Notes under the pieces: model-generated
Seen by the model: only the letters and a program-made list of their open reading frames with translations
What the model was told of the DNA's origin: nothing
Database searches by the model: none
Shown: in pieces, positions 34,401-42,817 of the stretch
Numbering within the stretch: the stretch's first letter is position 1
Layout of the letters: each line of letters starts with the position of its first letter
Made by a program: the position numbers and the translations under genes
Assembly (NCBI GenBank): GCA_964448135.1
Contig: CAYUVH010000052.1
Span: forward strand, 77,346-141,345
DNA: 64,000 nt
From: CAYUVH01 sp964448135
Lineage (GTDB): Bacteria > Verrucomicrobiota > Verrucomicrobiia > Limisphaerales > UBA8199
Direction: 5' to 3'

Positions 34401-36071
34401 ATGCGCAAAAGCGTCTTTATCGCGGGGGTTTTGCTGGTTTTGTTGGCGGCGGGCTTCTGGTTTGTGGGCCGGCCGGCCTATCGCAAGCATCGCGAAACGG
34501 TCAGCATGCAAAAGGCGCGTGATTACCTCGCCAAGGGGGACGTGCGCAACGCCAACCTCATGGCGCGCCAGACGCTGCTGGCCAACCCGAACAACCTGGA
34601 GGCCTGCCGCATGATCGCGGAAATCGCCGAGGCGCTCCGCCACCCCCTCGCCCTGGATTACCGCCGCCGCGCCGTCGAAATCGAGCCCTCCATCTCGAAC
34701 AAACTCCAACTTGCCTCCACCGCGCTGCGCGCCCAGGGCCCGCCGTTTCCGCTGGCCACCCAGACGCTGGATGATCTGGCAGACACCGCGCGCAATGATG
34801 CCTCCTACCACGTCCTTCGCGGCGAACTGTCACTGAAAATGAAAAAGCCGGCGGTTGCCGAAGAGGAATTCGCCGAAGCCAGCCGCCTCGACCCGACCAA
34901 TGAACTACACCAGTTGAATCTTGCCGTGCTGCGCCTGCACTCGACCAACGCCGTGCAGGCCGCCCAAGCCAAAGCCACCCTCGAACGCCTGCGCGCGCAC
35001 CCGCAACTGGGGGCCGTGGCCTTGCGCTGGCTGGTCGCCGAAAGCTTCGGGCAAAAAGACTACGCAGCCGCCACGAGGTTCTCCCAGCTCCTGCTGACCA
35101 ACAAATACGCCACCCTCGACGACCGGCTGCAGCACCTGACGCTTTTGCGCCAGAACAGCCCGGCCCAGGTCACGGCTTTCCTGGCAGAGACGCAGCGTGG
35201 CGCGACGAATTCCGCGGGCGCCGTTTACGGAGTCGCGATTTGGATGATCAATCATAGCCTGGCCCAGGAGACGATGGATTGGCTGGGCAGCCTGCCGGCC
35301 AAGGTGCGCGCCGAACAACCGGTGCCGCTCGCGCTGGTGGATGCCTACCAGGCCCGCAAGGACTGGGCGGGGCTCGAAGTATTTCTGCAAAACCAGCAGT
35401 GGAACGAGTTGGAATTTCTCCGCCTGGCTTATCTCTCGCAAGCCGCCCTCAAGCAAGGCCAGGAGCAGGCGGCAGACACCCGCTGGCGGCTGGCGTTACA
35501 AAAAGCCGAGGACCGGCTGGGCGCGCTCACGGCCCTCCTTAGCATGGCGACGTCGTGGCGGCGCGATCAGGCACGGGAGGAGTTGTTGTGGCAGATCACC
35601 CACCGTTACCCGCGGGAACGCTGGGCGCTGAATGAACTGAGCCGCACCTATCAGGTGACGGGGGACACGCGGGCACTCAATCGCGTGTACTCCTCCATGG
35701 CCAGTTTCAATCCGAACGACCGCATGGCCGCGAACGACTACGCCGCGACTTCATTGCTCCTGAACATCAACCTCGCCAAAGCCCACCAGGCCGCCAAGGA
35801 CGGCTATCTCCAGCATCCCGACGATGCAGTGATCGCTTCCACGTACGCGCTTTCTCTGCACCTGCAAAACCGCACGCGGGAAGGGATCGTCATTCTGGAA
35901 AAGCTCAAGCCCGCCAGCCTGCAGGATCCGCAAATCGCGCTCTATTACGGAGTTTTGCTGGCAGCCGACGGCCAGACCAACAAGGCCGCCCCCTTTCTTG
36001 CCCTCGCGCGCAAAGCCAGGCTGTTGCCCGAGGAAAAAGCCCTGCTCGCCGCCGCCAGCCCCGCGTCCTGA
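34401..36071 (+). CDS. Membrane-anchored TPR protein
   Basis: A 556-aa protein with one N-terminal hydrophobic helix (SVFIAGVLLVLLAAGFWFVG, a signal anchor), then TPR helices over almost all of the rest: QKARDYLAKGDVRNANLMAR, YHVLRGELSLKMKKPAVAEE, KALNRVYSS-type ALNRVYSSMASFNPNDRMAA, YALSLHLQNRTREGIVIL, LYYGVLLAADGQTNKAAPFL. Such proteins act as protein scaffolds, facing the periplasm. It is divergent from the PEP-CTERM gene, which makes a role in envelope or exopolysaccharide assembly plausible but unproven. Confidence 0.8.
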   Translation: MRKSVFIAGVLLVLLAAGFWFVGRPAYRKHRETVSMQKARDYLAKGDVRNANLMARQTLLANPNNLEACRMIAEIAEALRHPLALDYRRRAVEIEPSISNKLQLASTALRAQGPPFPLATQTLDDLADTARNDASYHVLRGELSLKMKKPAVAEEEFAEASRLDPTNELHQLNLAVLRLHSTNAVQAAQAKATLERLRAHPQLGAVALRWLVAESFGQKDYAAATRFSQLLLTNKYATLDDRLQHLTLLRQNSPAQVTAFLAETQRGATNSAGAVYGVAIWMINHSLAQETMDWLGSLPAKVRAEQPVPLALVDAYQARKDWAGLEVFLQNQQWNELEFLRLAYLSQAALKQGQEQAADTRWRLALQKAEDRLGALTALLSMATSWRRDQAREELLWQITHRYPRERWALNELSRTYQVTGDTRALNRVYSSMASFNPNDRMAANDYAATSLLLNINLAKAHQAAKDGYLQHPDDAVIASTYALSLHLQNRTREGIVILEKLKPASLQDPQIALYYGVLLAADGQTNKAAPFLALARKARLLPEEKALLAAASPAS

Positions 36072-36113
36072 CGCGAAATCAAGACGAAGTAGAGAGCGAG
36101 GCTGGGCGTTGGA

Positions 36114-36500
36114 ATGGCCGACATTGGTAAATACAGCTCCCTGGACGTCGGCTTGCTTAGGGAGCAGGTGGCCTTTGAATATCTCCAATTGTTCGAGCAG
36201 AGCGTGGATGGAACCTCCTATAGGGAATACCCGGTGCCGGCGGAAGTCAAAACTCCAGAGGACGGCCGTTTTGGCGCAGTTAAGGTTCGCGCAATCATGC
36301 GCTTAGCTTCAACAATTCCGCCGGCCATCACCTTGCTGCCCAGGCGACAACTTCTAGAGGATTGGGATTTCGACGTCGTGGCGGCCACCATTCCAATTGA
36401 AGGCGCAGTAGTCCTCCTCCTTTTCTATTCGCATATTCTTCCGGAGTCTCCGCCGGACCTGGAGCAGCTGTCGCGCGCGGTGAAGGGAAAACGGAATTGA
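36114..36500 (+). CDS. Hypothetical protein
   Basis: A 128-aa protein I do not recognise. It starts MADIGKYSSLDVGLLREQV and has a short hydrophobic stretch near the C-terminus (VVAATIPIEGAVVLLLFYS). There is no signal peptide. It begins 43 bases after the TPR gene on the same strand and could be in its transcript. Possible alternative: no gene, since no family support is visible. Confidence 0.5.
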   Translation: MADIGKYSSLDVGLLREQVAFEYLQLFEQSVDGTSYREYPVPAEVKTPEDGRFGAVKVRAIMRLASTIPPAITLLPRRQLLEDWDFDVVAATIPIEGAVVLLLFYSHILPESPPDLEQLSRAVKGKRN

Positions 36501-36597
36501 GCCGACGGATGCAAAGCACACATCAACGCATCAATACAAACGTCCTCACAAAAAATAATGGGCATTCGCCACGTCAATGGCATGATGCGCACGAAAG

Positions 36598-38004
36598 TTG
36601 ATGAGACTGGTTTCCAAGAAGTTGGTCCGAAGATTTGGCGCGCTGGCGCTCGCGGTCCTGATGCCGCTGTTCCTGGGCGGCAAGAGTTACAGCAGCGGCA
36701 GCAGTAAGAGCTATTCGTCGTCTTCGTCGCATAGCTCCTCTTCATCGTCGTCCTCGCGAAGCTCTTCGTCTTCGCCGTCGCGCAGTTCGAGTTCGAGCTC
36801 CAGTTCCGGCGGAACACGCTCGTATGGCAGCGGGAGCAGCTCGACGCGGAGTTCGTCGTCGGGCGGCAGCAAAAGCACATTCAGCTCGGGATCGGGTTCG
36901 ACGAGCAGCCGGAGCAGTTCTGGTTCGAGTTCCAGCCCTGGATCGGGATCGAGTTCCAGCTCCGGCGGCAGTCAAAAGAGTTTTAGTTCCAGCGGCGGAA
37001 AGAGCTACTCCTCCGGTTCCACGTGGAGCAGCGATGGGCGGCACAGCTACAGCTCGGGCAAAAGCTACGGCAGCAGCGGCTCCAGCAAGAGTTTTTCCTC
37101 GGGAAATAATTCCTACGGTTCATCCTCCCCGTCCTCGTCCGAAAGATTTTCACCCAGCACCCCGGCGGTTTCATCGGGCGGCATGAGCTTCGACAACGCG
37201 GCGGCCCAGGCGTCCAAGCAACAATCCAGCCAGCGCGATTTCGCCCGCTTCAAGGAATCCCCGTCATCGTCGCCGGCACCGCCTCCGCTTCCGGCAACCT
37301 CTTCGACCCGGCCGCCCTCCGCAAAATCAGCTTCCCCGGCATCGGCGGTTTCGCCAGGCGGGATGAGCTTCGACAACGCGGCGGCGCAGGCGTCCAAGCA
37401 GGAGGCCAGCCAGCGGGACTTCGCGCGGTATAATGAATCGCAAAAGCCGCCCGTCGCGCCACCTCCCATCCCCGCTGCGAGGTCGTCCCCGCCCTTGTCG
37501 ACGACGACCACCACGCGCTACACGTATCACGAACCGGTTTACATCCCGACGCAGGTGGTGATTTCAACGCGGCCGACGCGGTTTTATTCGACCTTCAATC
37601 CCTACGTTTCGCGGCCGGTCGTGATTTACCACGACCCCTACAACAGCTTCTTCTGGTGGTGGCTGCTGGACCGCACGCTCGATGACCGCGCGTATTGGAC
37701 TTATCACCATCAGTACGACATGGACCCCGCCCGTTACCAGGCGCTGGTGGCCAACGACCAGCAGCTCGCGGATCGCGTTTCACAATTGGAAGCGCAGCAG
37801 GTGCCGCGCGATCCGACCTACACACCGGCGGGCATGGACCGTGATCTCATGTATTCGGACGAGCATATCGCGCAGGTGTACCACAACCGGCCAACGCATT
37901 CCGGCCAGGTGGCGTTCTGGGTCCTGGGCGTGCCGGTGGCGATTGGCTTCACCGGCTTCTTCATCTGGCTCATCTGGTTTAAACGCTGGCAGACTGCAAC
38001 CTGA
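36598..38004 (+). CDS. Secreted serine-rich protein with C-terminal membrane anchor
   Basis: A 468-aa protein. It has a signal-type N-terminus (RRFGALALAVLMPLFLGGK), then ~150 residues of Ser/Gly/Tyr low complexity (runs of 6-8 Ser). Two repeats of GGMSFDNAAAQASKQ...SQRDFARF follow at about residues 195-215 and 255-275, with Pro/Ser-rich linkers. A Tyr/Trp-rich part comes next (YSTFNPYVSRPVVIYHDPY, then FFWWWLLDRTLDDRAYW), ending in a membrane helix (FWVLGVPVAIGFTGFFIWLI) and basic tail. The protein is probably on the outside and anchored by that helix. The last gene of the run encodes a DUF350 protein ten bases later, so the two likely work together. Function unknown. Confidence 0.75.
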   Translation: MMRLVSKKLVRRFGALALAVLMPLFLGGKSYSSGSSKSYSSSSSHSSSSSSSSRSSSSSPSRSSSSSSSSGGTRSYGSGSSSTRSSSSGGSKSTFSSGSGSTSSRSSSGSSSSPGSGSSSSSGGSQKSFSSSGGKSYSSGSTWSSDGRHSYSSGKSYGSSGSSKSFSSGNNSYGSSSPSSSERFSPSTPAVSSGGMSFDNAAAQASKQQSSQRDFARFKESPSSSPAPPPLPATSSTRPPSAKSASPASAVSPGGMSFDNAAAQASKQEASQRDFARYNESQKPPVAPPPIPAARSSPPLSTTTTTRYTYHEPVYIPTQVVISTRPTRFYSTFNPYVSRPVVIYHDPYNSFFWWWLLDRTLDDRAYWTYHHQYDMDPARYQALVANDQQLADRVSQLEAQQVPRDPTYTPAGMDRDLMYSDEHIAQVYHNRPTHSGQVAFWVLGVPVAIGFTGFFIWLIWFKRWQTAT

Positions 38005-38014
38005 TCAAAACTCT

Positions 38015-38254
38015 ATGCAACTAAACCTCCCCGACTACTTCCTCACGGACATCGTCGTGACGTTCGGCTTTGGCCTGCTCGCGATCTTCCTGATCGTGCT
38101 CGGCTACGTCATCTTCGATAAACTTACGCCCAAGCTGGATTTCAGCCTCGAACTGAGCAAAGGCAACAACGCCCTCGCGATCGTCGTCGGCAGTTTCATC
38201 CTGGGCCTGTGCTACGTCGTGGCGCGGGTGGTGTCCTCGATACTGGGCGCGTAG
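38015..38254 (+). CDS. DUF350 family small membrane protein
   Basis: A 79-aa protein with two hydrophobic helices (DIVVTFGFGLLAIFLIVLGY and ALAIVVGSFILGLCYVVARV) flanking a short polar loop FDKLTPKLDFSLELSKGN. This is the DUF350/YjfL pattern. In other bacteria it lies with PspA-like and DUF2491/DUF4178 genes in membrane-stress clusters. It starts ten bases after the serine-rich gene and is followed 34 bases later by another gene. Too short for many ORF callers. Confidence 0.8.
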   Translation: MQLNLPDYFLTDIVVTFGFGLLAIFLIVLGYVIFDKLTPKLDFSLELSKGNNALAIVVGSFILGLCYVVARVVSSILGA

Positions 38255-38288
38255 CCGCAATTCCCGCGCGCCCGACCTCCGACCCGTT

Positions 38289-38975
38289 ATGGACCCCAAG
38301 AAACCCGGCAAGACCCTTTGGGAAATGCTGTGCGAACGCCTGCGCCACTCCGGCGGCAACGGCTCCGGCATCGCCTTTGCCAATCCGCTCGATCTGCGCG
38401 TCGGCAGCGCCCAAACCATCTCCTTCGCCAACGGCCCGGAATTCGCCAACCACGACTTCACGGTCACGGAGATCCGCGAGTACACGCGGCACATGGGCGG
38501 AAAGGATTTCCAGTTTACCGACTATTTGCTGCACGGCGTGAACACGAAATCGTTCGACGCGAACGCGACGCTGGATCCGAAATTGCGCGCGGTGCCCAAC
38601 CAAGCCGGCGGCCAGGACACCCTGCTGTTGAAAGTTTACGACGAATTTGCGTTCTCGGAGGACTTTCTGGGCGTCGTGAAGGACGACACCGGCGTCTTTG
38701 AAGTGACCGACGATGCCACGGGCGCGAAGGAGACTTTCACCCGCATCAATGAGGTGCGCGATTCGTATCACGCGGCGGTGATGGCCGTCACCGCCACCAC
38801 GCCGGATGGCAAGGCCGCGCCCGGGAAGGTTAATCCGCTTAAAATCGAGTATTGGGATTACTGGCGGGACGTGGACCTCGGAGGGGGGAAGAAGGCGCGG
38901 GAATTCATTTTTGTGGAAATGAACTCGGACACAGGTTGGTTTCAGATTTGGCGGGGGCGGGAATTTTTCTCTTAA
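38289..38975 (+). CDS. Unrecognised soluble protein of the DUF350 cluster
   Basis: A 228-aa soluble protein, no signal peptide or membrane segment. Its layout (FTVTEIREYTRHMGGKDFQF, then DTLLLKVYDEF, VFEVTDDATG and FIFVEMNSDTGWFQIWRG) recalls the DUF2491/DUF4178-type partners of DUF350 proteins, but I cannot assign it with confidence. It is the third gene of a compact same-strand run (serine-rich, DUF350, this), so a shared membrane or stress role is likely. A hexamer run begins at its stop codon. Confidence 0.62.
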   Translation: MDPKKPGKTLWEMLCERLRHSGGNGSGIAFANPLDLRVGSAQTISFANGPEFANHDFTVTEIREYTRHMGGKDFQFTDYLLHGVNTKSFDANATLDPKLRAVPNQAGGQDTLLLKVYDEFAFSEDFLGVVKDDTGVFEVTDDATGAKETFTRINEVRDSYHAAVMAVTATTPDGKAAPGKVNPLKIEYWDYWRDVDLGGGKKAREFIFVEMNSDTGWFQIWRGREFFS

Positions 38976-39008
38976 TCCTGATCTTGATCGTAATCCCAAT
39001 CCTCCTCC
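38973..39008 (+). repeat. Degenerate hexamer run (AATCNT)n, site 3
   Basis: Units TTAATCCTGATCTTGATCGT then AATCCCAATCCTCC: a six-base periodicity of ATC words overlapping the stop codon of the upstream gene. It is less regular than the runs at 13609 and 25001. Confidence 0.6.
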
Positions 39009-39026
39009 GCTCTCACGGTGAAAAGA

Positions 39027-39061
39027 CGAAGGCCGCCGGGTTCAAACCCCGGCGGCCTTCG
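39027..39061. terminator. Long hairpin, probable bidirectional terminator
   Basis: A perfect 14-bp stem CGAAGGCCGCCGGG/CCCGGCGGCCTTCG with loop TTCAAAC. It separates the convergent genes ending at 38975 and 39112. No T tract follows. The loop resembles a tRNA T-loop, but no tRNA body is present. Confidence 0.6.
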
Positions 39062-39111
39062 ATCCGTAGTAGCGGTCCGCGACCGCAAATTCTTCGGGCT
39101 GACGCCCGTGC

Positions 39112-39546
39112 TTAGTGACAGCCGCAGCCGCCACCACCGCCGCCGCTTCCGCTGCCGCAGCAACCACCACCGCCGAGTTCGTCTTCGGACGGCACGCGGC
39201 CCAACTCAAGGGTTTTGCCGACGTACTTCTTGATGGTCTTCTGGATGTCGTTGAGCTGTTCCTGGGCTTCCAGGTAATTGCGCGCGACCGGATTGCGCAG
39301 GAGCGTATCGCGGTGCTGTTCGAAATCAGCGATTTCCTCGCCGGTCAGCGGCAGGCCCTGGTGCTGCTTTTCGTGGAGGGCGTTGCCCTTGTCCACGAGG
39401 GATTCATACTGGCTCTTGAGCTTGTCATCGGCCATGAAGGCGTCGATGCGCTGGCGCAGGTCCTGGGTTTCCGGCTGGTCCAGGATGGCCTGGCACAACT
39501 CGACGGTTTTCCGCATGATCGCGGTCTGTTCGATCGTAGTTTCCAT
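39112..39546 (-). CDS. YlbF/YmcA (RicF-like) family protein with Cys-rich tail
   Basis: A 144-aa helical protein of the Com_YlbF family: QTAIMRKTVELCQAILDQPE, then LRQRIDAFMADDKLKSQYE and the second helix block YLEAQEQLNDIQKTIKKYV. In B. subtilis relatives form the Y-complex that guides RNase Y and carries Fe-S clusters. Here the C-terminus ends in a Gly/Cys tail (GGGGCCGSGSGGGG then GCGCH), which could bind metal. The strong Shine-Dalgarno GGAG eight bases before ATG 39546 fixes the start. The gene is separated from nuoN by hairpins. Confidence 0.82.
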   Translation of the reverse strand: METTIEQTAIMRKTVELCQAILDQPETQDLRQRIDAFMADDKLKSQYESLVDKGNALHEKQHQGLPLTGEEIADFEQHRDTLLRNPVARNYLEAQEQLNDIQKTIKKYVGKTLELGRVPSEDELGGGGCCGSGSGGGGGGCGCH

Positions 39547-39640
39547 ATTTAAATCTCCGGCAGCGGGAATAATTACACCTAATTCTCAAGTGAACTGTGA
39601 GCCGCAGCCACGCCATAATACATCACACGAAGGCCCCAAA

Positions 39641-39689
39641 GGCAAATTCTATTTGCCGGGCGGTAATTGGTCAGGCAGGTCTGACCAAT
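39641..39689. terminator. Two hairpins between nuoN and the YlbF gene
   Basis: ATTGGTCAG/CTGACCAAT with loop GCAGGT (39666-39689) and GGCAAAT/ATTTGCC with loop TCT (39641-39657). They stand 50 bases after the nuoN stop on the minus strand. No T tract follows, so they could end the nuo transcript or act as RNA-processing sites. Confidence 0.5.
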
Positions 39690-39740
39690 CCTCCGGCCTG
39701 ACCATTATGCGCCGGGACAAGGGGCGCTGCTGAAGCTCGA

Positions 39741-41237
39741 TTAGTGCAAGGCTTGGATTGCTTCCTGCGCGGCGCGGAGGGCGGGGCCGGGAAGCAAGCC
39801 GAGCACCAGCATGCCCGCGAGACAGAGACAAAGGGCGATGCGGCTGGAGCAGGAGATTTGGATGGGCGTGAGGTCCGGGGCATCTTCAGACCAGTAGATG
39901 GCGCGGATGACCCCGAAGTAGAAATAAAGGGAGACGACCACACCCGCGATGGCGACGAAACTAAGCGCATAGAAACCGCACATGGCCGGGGCGGAGACCA
40001 GGGCGGCTTTGAAGAGCAGGAATTTGCCAAAGAAACCCGCGAGCGGCGGGATGCCGGCGAGCGACACGATGGCCAGGGTGAGCGTCGCCGCGAGGAAGGG
40101 CGAGCGCTTGTGCAGTCCGGCGAGGGCGGAGATGTCATCGGTGTCGGCATTGCGCAGGGCTAGGCAGATGACAGCGAACGCACCAAGGACGGTGAACAGG
40201 TAACCGGCGAGGTAGTAAAGCACCGCGGTGCCGCCCGGGCTGACGCCTAGTTTTTCGCCACCGAGGCCGGCGGCCATAGCGGCCACGCCGATCAGGATGT
40301 AGCCGGCGTGGGCGATGCTGGAGTAGCCGAGGAGGCGTTTGAGGTTGGTCACCCGAATCGCACAGAGATTGCCGTAAATGATCGAAGCGCCGGAAAGGAC
40401 CATGAGCAGCTTGGGCAAATGGACGGTGATGTCGGGCAGCGCCGTGAACAGGAGGCGCAGGAGCAGCGCGAAGCCCGCGGCCTTCGAGCCGACGGCGAGG
40501 AAGGCGGTGGTCGGCGCGGGTGCGCCTTGATAGACATCCGGCGCCCAAATCTGGAAGGGAACCGCGGAAATTTTGAAGCCGAGGCCGGCGAGAACCAGCG
40601 CGAGGCCGAAGAGCATGATGCGATTCCCAGCCAGGGGGGCGCTGGCGACGGCGAGTTCGTTGAAATTGAGGGTTTTCGACATCCCGAAGATCAAGGCGAT
40701 GCCGAAAACGGTGCAGCCGGTGGAGAGCGCGCCGATGACGAGGTATTTTACGCCGGCTTCGAGCGAGGCGAGGCGGTTGCGCTGGAAGCTGGTCAGGATG
40801 TAGAACGTGACGGTGATGAGTTCGAGGGAGACGAACAGCATCGCGAAGTCATTCGCCGACGCGGCGAACATCATGCCGCTGAGCGCGAAGAGAGTGAGGG
40901 CGAAGTATTCGGCCACGCCCGCGCCGAAGCGCTCGGAGTACTCGGCGGACATCAGGAGCACGAGCAAACCGGCGAGCAGGAAGAAGCGCTTGAAGAAAAG
41001 CGCCAGACCGTCGAGGACGTACGCGCCGTGGGCGGCGTCGGGTCCGAAAGCATAGCGGACTTCGCCGGGAGCAAGATTCAGCTTCCAGTAACTCAGAATG
41101 AGAATGACACCCAGACCGGCCGCGCCGATCAACCCGAGGCAGCGGCGGGAGCCGGCGGGAAGAAAGAGGTCCGCCAGCAACACGCCCAGGGCGAGCGCGA
41201 TGACGAGATATTCGTGAGTGGGGAGGAGGGCGTTCAT
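39741..41237 (-). CDS. nuoN: NADH-quinone oxidoreductase subunit N
   Basis: A 498-aa antiporter-like membrane subunit of respiratory complex I, with ~14 hydrophobic helices. It starts MNALLPTHEYLVIALALGVL. The broken-helix motifs of proton-pumping subunits are visible, including Glu in FVSLELITVTFYIL and Lys in FLAVGSKAAGFALLL and GGEKLG segments. It overlaps nuoM by ATGA. Upstream in-frame codons belong to nuoM in another frame and were left out. Confidence 0.95.
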   Translation of the reverse strand: MNALLPTHEYLVIALALGVLLADLFLPAGSRRCLGLIGAAGLGVILILSYWKLNLAPGEVRYAFGPDAAHGAYVLDGLALFFKRFFLLAGLLVLLMSAEYSERFGAGVAEYFALTLFALSGMMFAASANDFAMLFVSLELITVTFYILTSFQRNRLASLEAGVKYLVIGALSTGCTVFGIALIFGMSKTLNFNELAVASAPLAGNRIMLFGLALVLAGLGFKISAVPFQIWAPDVYQGAPAPTTAFLAVGSKAAGFALLLRLLFTALPDITVHLPKLLMVLSGASIIYGNLCAIRVTNLKRLLGYSSIAHAGYILIGVAAMAAGLGGEKLGVSPGGTAVLYYLAGYLFTVLGAFAVICLALRNADTDDISALAGLHKRSPFLAATLTLAIVSLAGIPPLAGFFGKFLLFKAALVSAPAMCGFYALSFVAIAGVVVSLYFYFGVIRAIYWSEDAPDLTPIQISCSSRIALCLCLAGMLVLGLLPGPALRAAQEAIQALH

Positions 41238-42811
41238 CGCAATGACGAAGCACGAATGACGAAATCCGAAGGAAGCTCGAATGACGAATGATCGAATGGT
41301 GAGTCTGACGCGCGGACAACGACGGAGGCGCTGGCCGTGGGCGATCTCAGAACATTCTCGGCAACCGAGGGAGTGATCTTTTGGGTGAGCAAGCCAGGGA
41401 AACAGCCGAAGATCACCAGGCAGGCGAGGAGAGTAAGGATTGGGAGTTTGCGCCAGAGGCTGGTTTTTTCGGGAGTGAAACGGATGGTTTCCGGCAGCGG
41501 ACCTTGGAGGACGGACCGGACGGCACGCAACATGTAAACCGCGCCGATGATCAGCGCGCCCCAGGCTGCGAGGACGGTAAAGGCGGGGAGATCCTTCCAA
41601 GCGCCGAAGAGGACGGCGACTTCACCGATGAAATTCGCAAAGCCCGGCAGGCCGCAACCCGCGAAGGCCGCGACCATCAGCGCGCCGCCAACAAAGGGGA
41701 GGCGACGCAGCAGACCACCCATCTGGCTCATCTCGAACGTGCCGGCACGATCGCCGATCAAGCCGGTGAGCGCGAAAGTCAACGCCGCAAGGAAGCCGTG
41801 GGCGATCATGACCACCACGGCGCCGGTGATGCCGATGAGATTGAAGGCGGCGATGCCGAGGAACACGAAGCCCATGTGCGCGATGCTGGAGTAGGCGGCA
41901 AGGCGTTTGAGATCGGTCTGGCGCATGGCGACCCAGCCGCAATAGATAAGGTTGCCGAGACAGAGCCAGGCGATGAACCGCGCCCATTCGTGGGCGGCAT
42001 CGGGGAGCAGCGGAAGCGCGATGCGGATGAGGCCGTAGAGGCCGAATTTTTTCAGCGCGCCCGCATGGAGCATTGCCGTGGAGGTTGGCGCGTAAGCGTA
42101 GCCCGCAGGCGCCCAGGTGTGGAAAGGCCAGAGAGAAACCAGGATGCCGAAGCCAAAGAGCAGCAGAGGGAAGATGAAATGTTGCGAGCCACCGGAGAGA
42201 GGCTTTTCGGCCAGATATTTGGTCAGGTCTGCGATATCGAAGCTGTTCGCGCCCGCCTGCACATACAACGCGATCAGGCCGATGAGGGCGATGAGCGCGC
42301 CGAGGCTGAGGTAGAGGGTGATATTGAAAGCGGTGTAAACACGGTTATCGCCCCGGCCCCAAACGCCGATCATGATGAACGTGGGGACGAGCGCGAGTTC
42401 GTGAAAAAAATAGAAGAGGAAAAGATCGAGCGACGCAAACGCTCCAAGGACGCCGCCAGCCATCAGGAGCAGGAGAATGTAGAATTCCTTTTCGCGGCGG
42501 CGGATTTCCCAACCGGCGCACGCGGCGGCCAGCGCAACGATGGCGGCCATGAGGACGAGGCCGACGTTGATGCCGTCCACCCCGACGTGATAACTGAGGC
42601 CGAGGGAGGCGACCCAGGGATTGCGCTGTTCGAATTGATACCCCGGCGCTCCCGCGTGGAAGCCGCAAAACATGACGACCGCCAGCAAGGCGGAACCGAG
42701 CGTCGCGAATATCGCCGCCCCCTGCATGACCACGCTGTAGGTGCGCGGCACAAACGCGAGCACCAGGGCGGTGAGCAAAGGCAGGAAAATGATGGCGGTG
42801 AGGATGGACAT
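41234..42811 (-). CDS. nuoM: NADH-quinone oxidoreductase subunit M
   Basis: A 525-aa complex I antiporter-like subunit. Proton-channel residues occur in FFHELALVPTFIMIGVWG and ATAALHAG-type segments (PTSTAMLHAGALKKFGLYGL). The first 500 residues are normal for the family. The last ~24 residues (from about SDSPFDHSSFELPSDFVIRA onward) are encoded by the ATGACGAAGC repeat and look foreign. The stop overlaps the nuoN start. It follows nuoL by six bases. Confidence 0.95.
   Translation of the reverse strand: MSILTAIIFLPLLTALVLAFVPRTYSVVMQGAAIFATLGSALLAVVMFCGFHAGAPGYQFEQRNPWVASLGLSYHVGVDGINVGLVLMAAIVALAAACAGWEIRRREKEFYILLLLMAGGVLGAFASLDLFLFYFFHELALVPTFIMIGVWGRGDNRVYTAFNITLYLSLGALIALIGLIALYVQAGANSFDIADLTKYLAEKPLSGGSQHFIFPLLLFGFGILVSLWPFHTWAPAGYAYAPTSTAMLHAGALKKFGLYGLIRIALPLLPDAAHEWARFIAWLCLGNLIYCGWVAMRQTDLKRLAAYSSIAHMGFVFLGIAAFNLIGITGAVVVMIAHGFLAALTFALTGLIGDRAGTFEMSQMGGLLRRLPFVGGALMVAAFAGCGLPGFANFIGEVAVLFGAWKDLPAFTVLAAWGALIIGAVYMLRAVRSVLQGPLPETIRFTPEKTSLWRKLPILTLLACLVIFGCFPGLLTQKITPSVAENVLRSPTASASVVVRASDSPFDHSSFELPSDFVIRASSLR
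41240..41290 (-). repeat. ATGACGAAGC-family repeat inside nuoM 3' end
   Basis: ATGACGAAGCACGAATGACG begins at 41241 and is followed by AATCCGAAGGAAGCTCGAATGACGAATG. It has the same words as the inverted-repeat elements at 29228-29385 and 30809-30939 but only one arm. It encodes the NuoM C-terminus on the minus strand. Confidence 0.75.
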
Positions 42812-42817
42812 GCGCGG

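Noticed and set aside
36425..36880. 151-codon Cys/Ser-rich minus-strand frame
   Set aside because: It arises from the reverse complement of the serine-codon runs of the secreted protein.
39027..39061. tRNA fragment
   Set aside because: The loop TTCAAAC looks like a T-loop, but the stem is 14 bp and no acceptor, D or anticodon arms are found.
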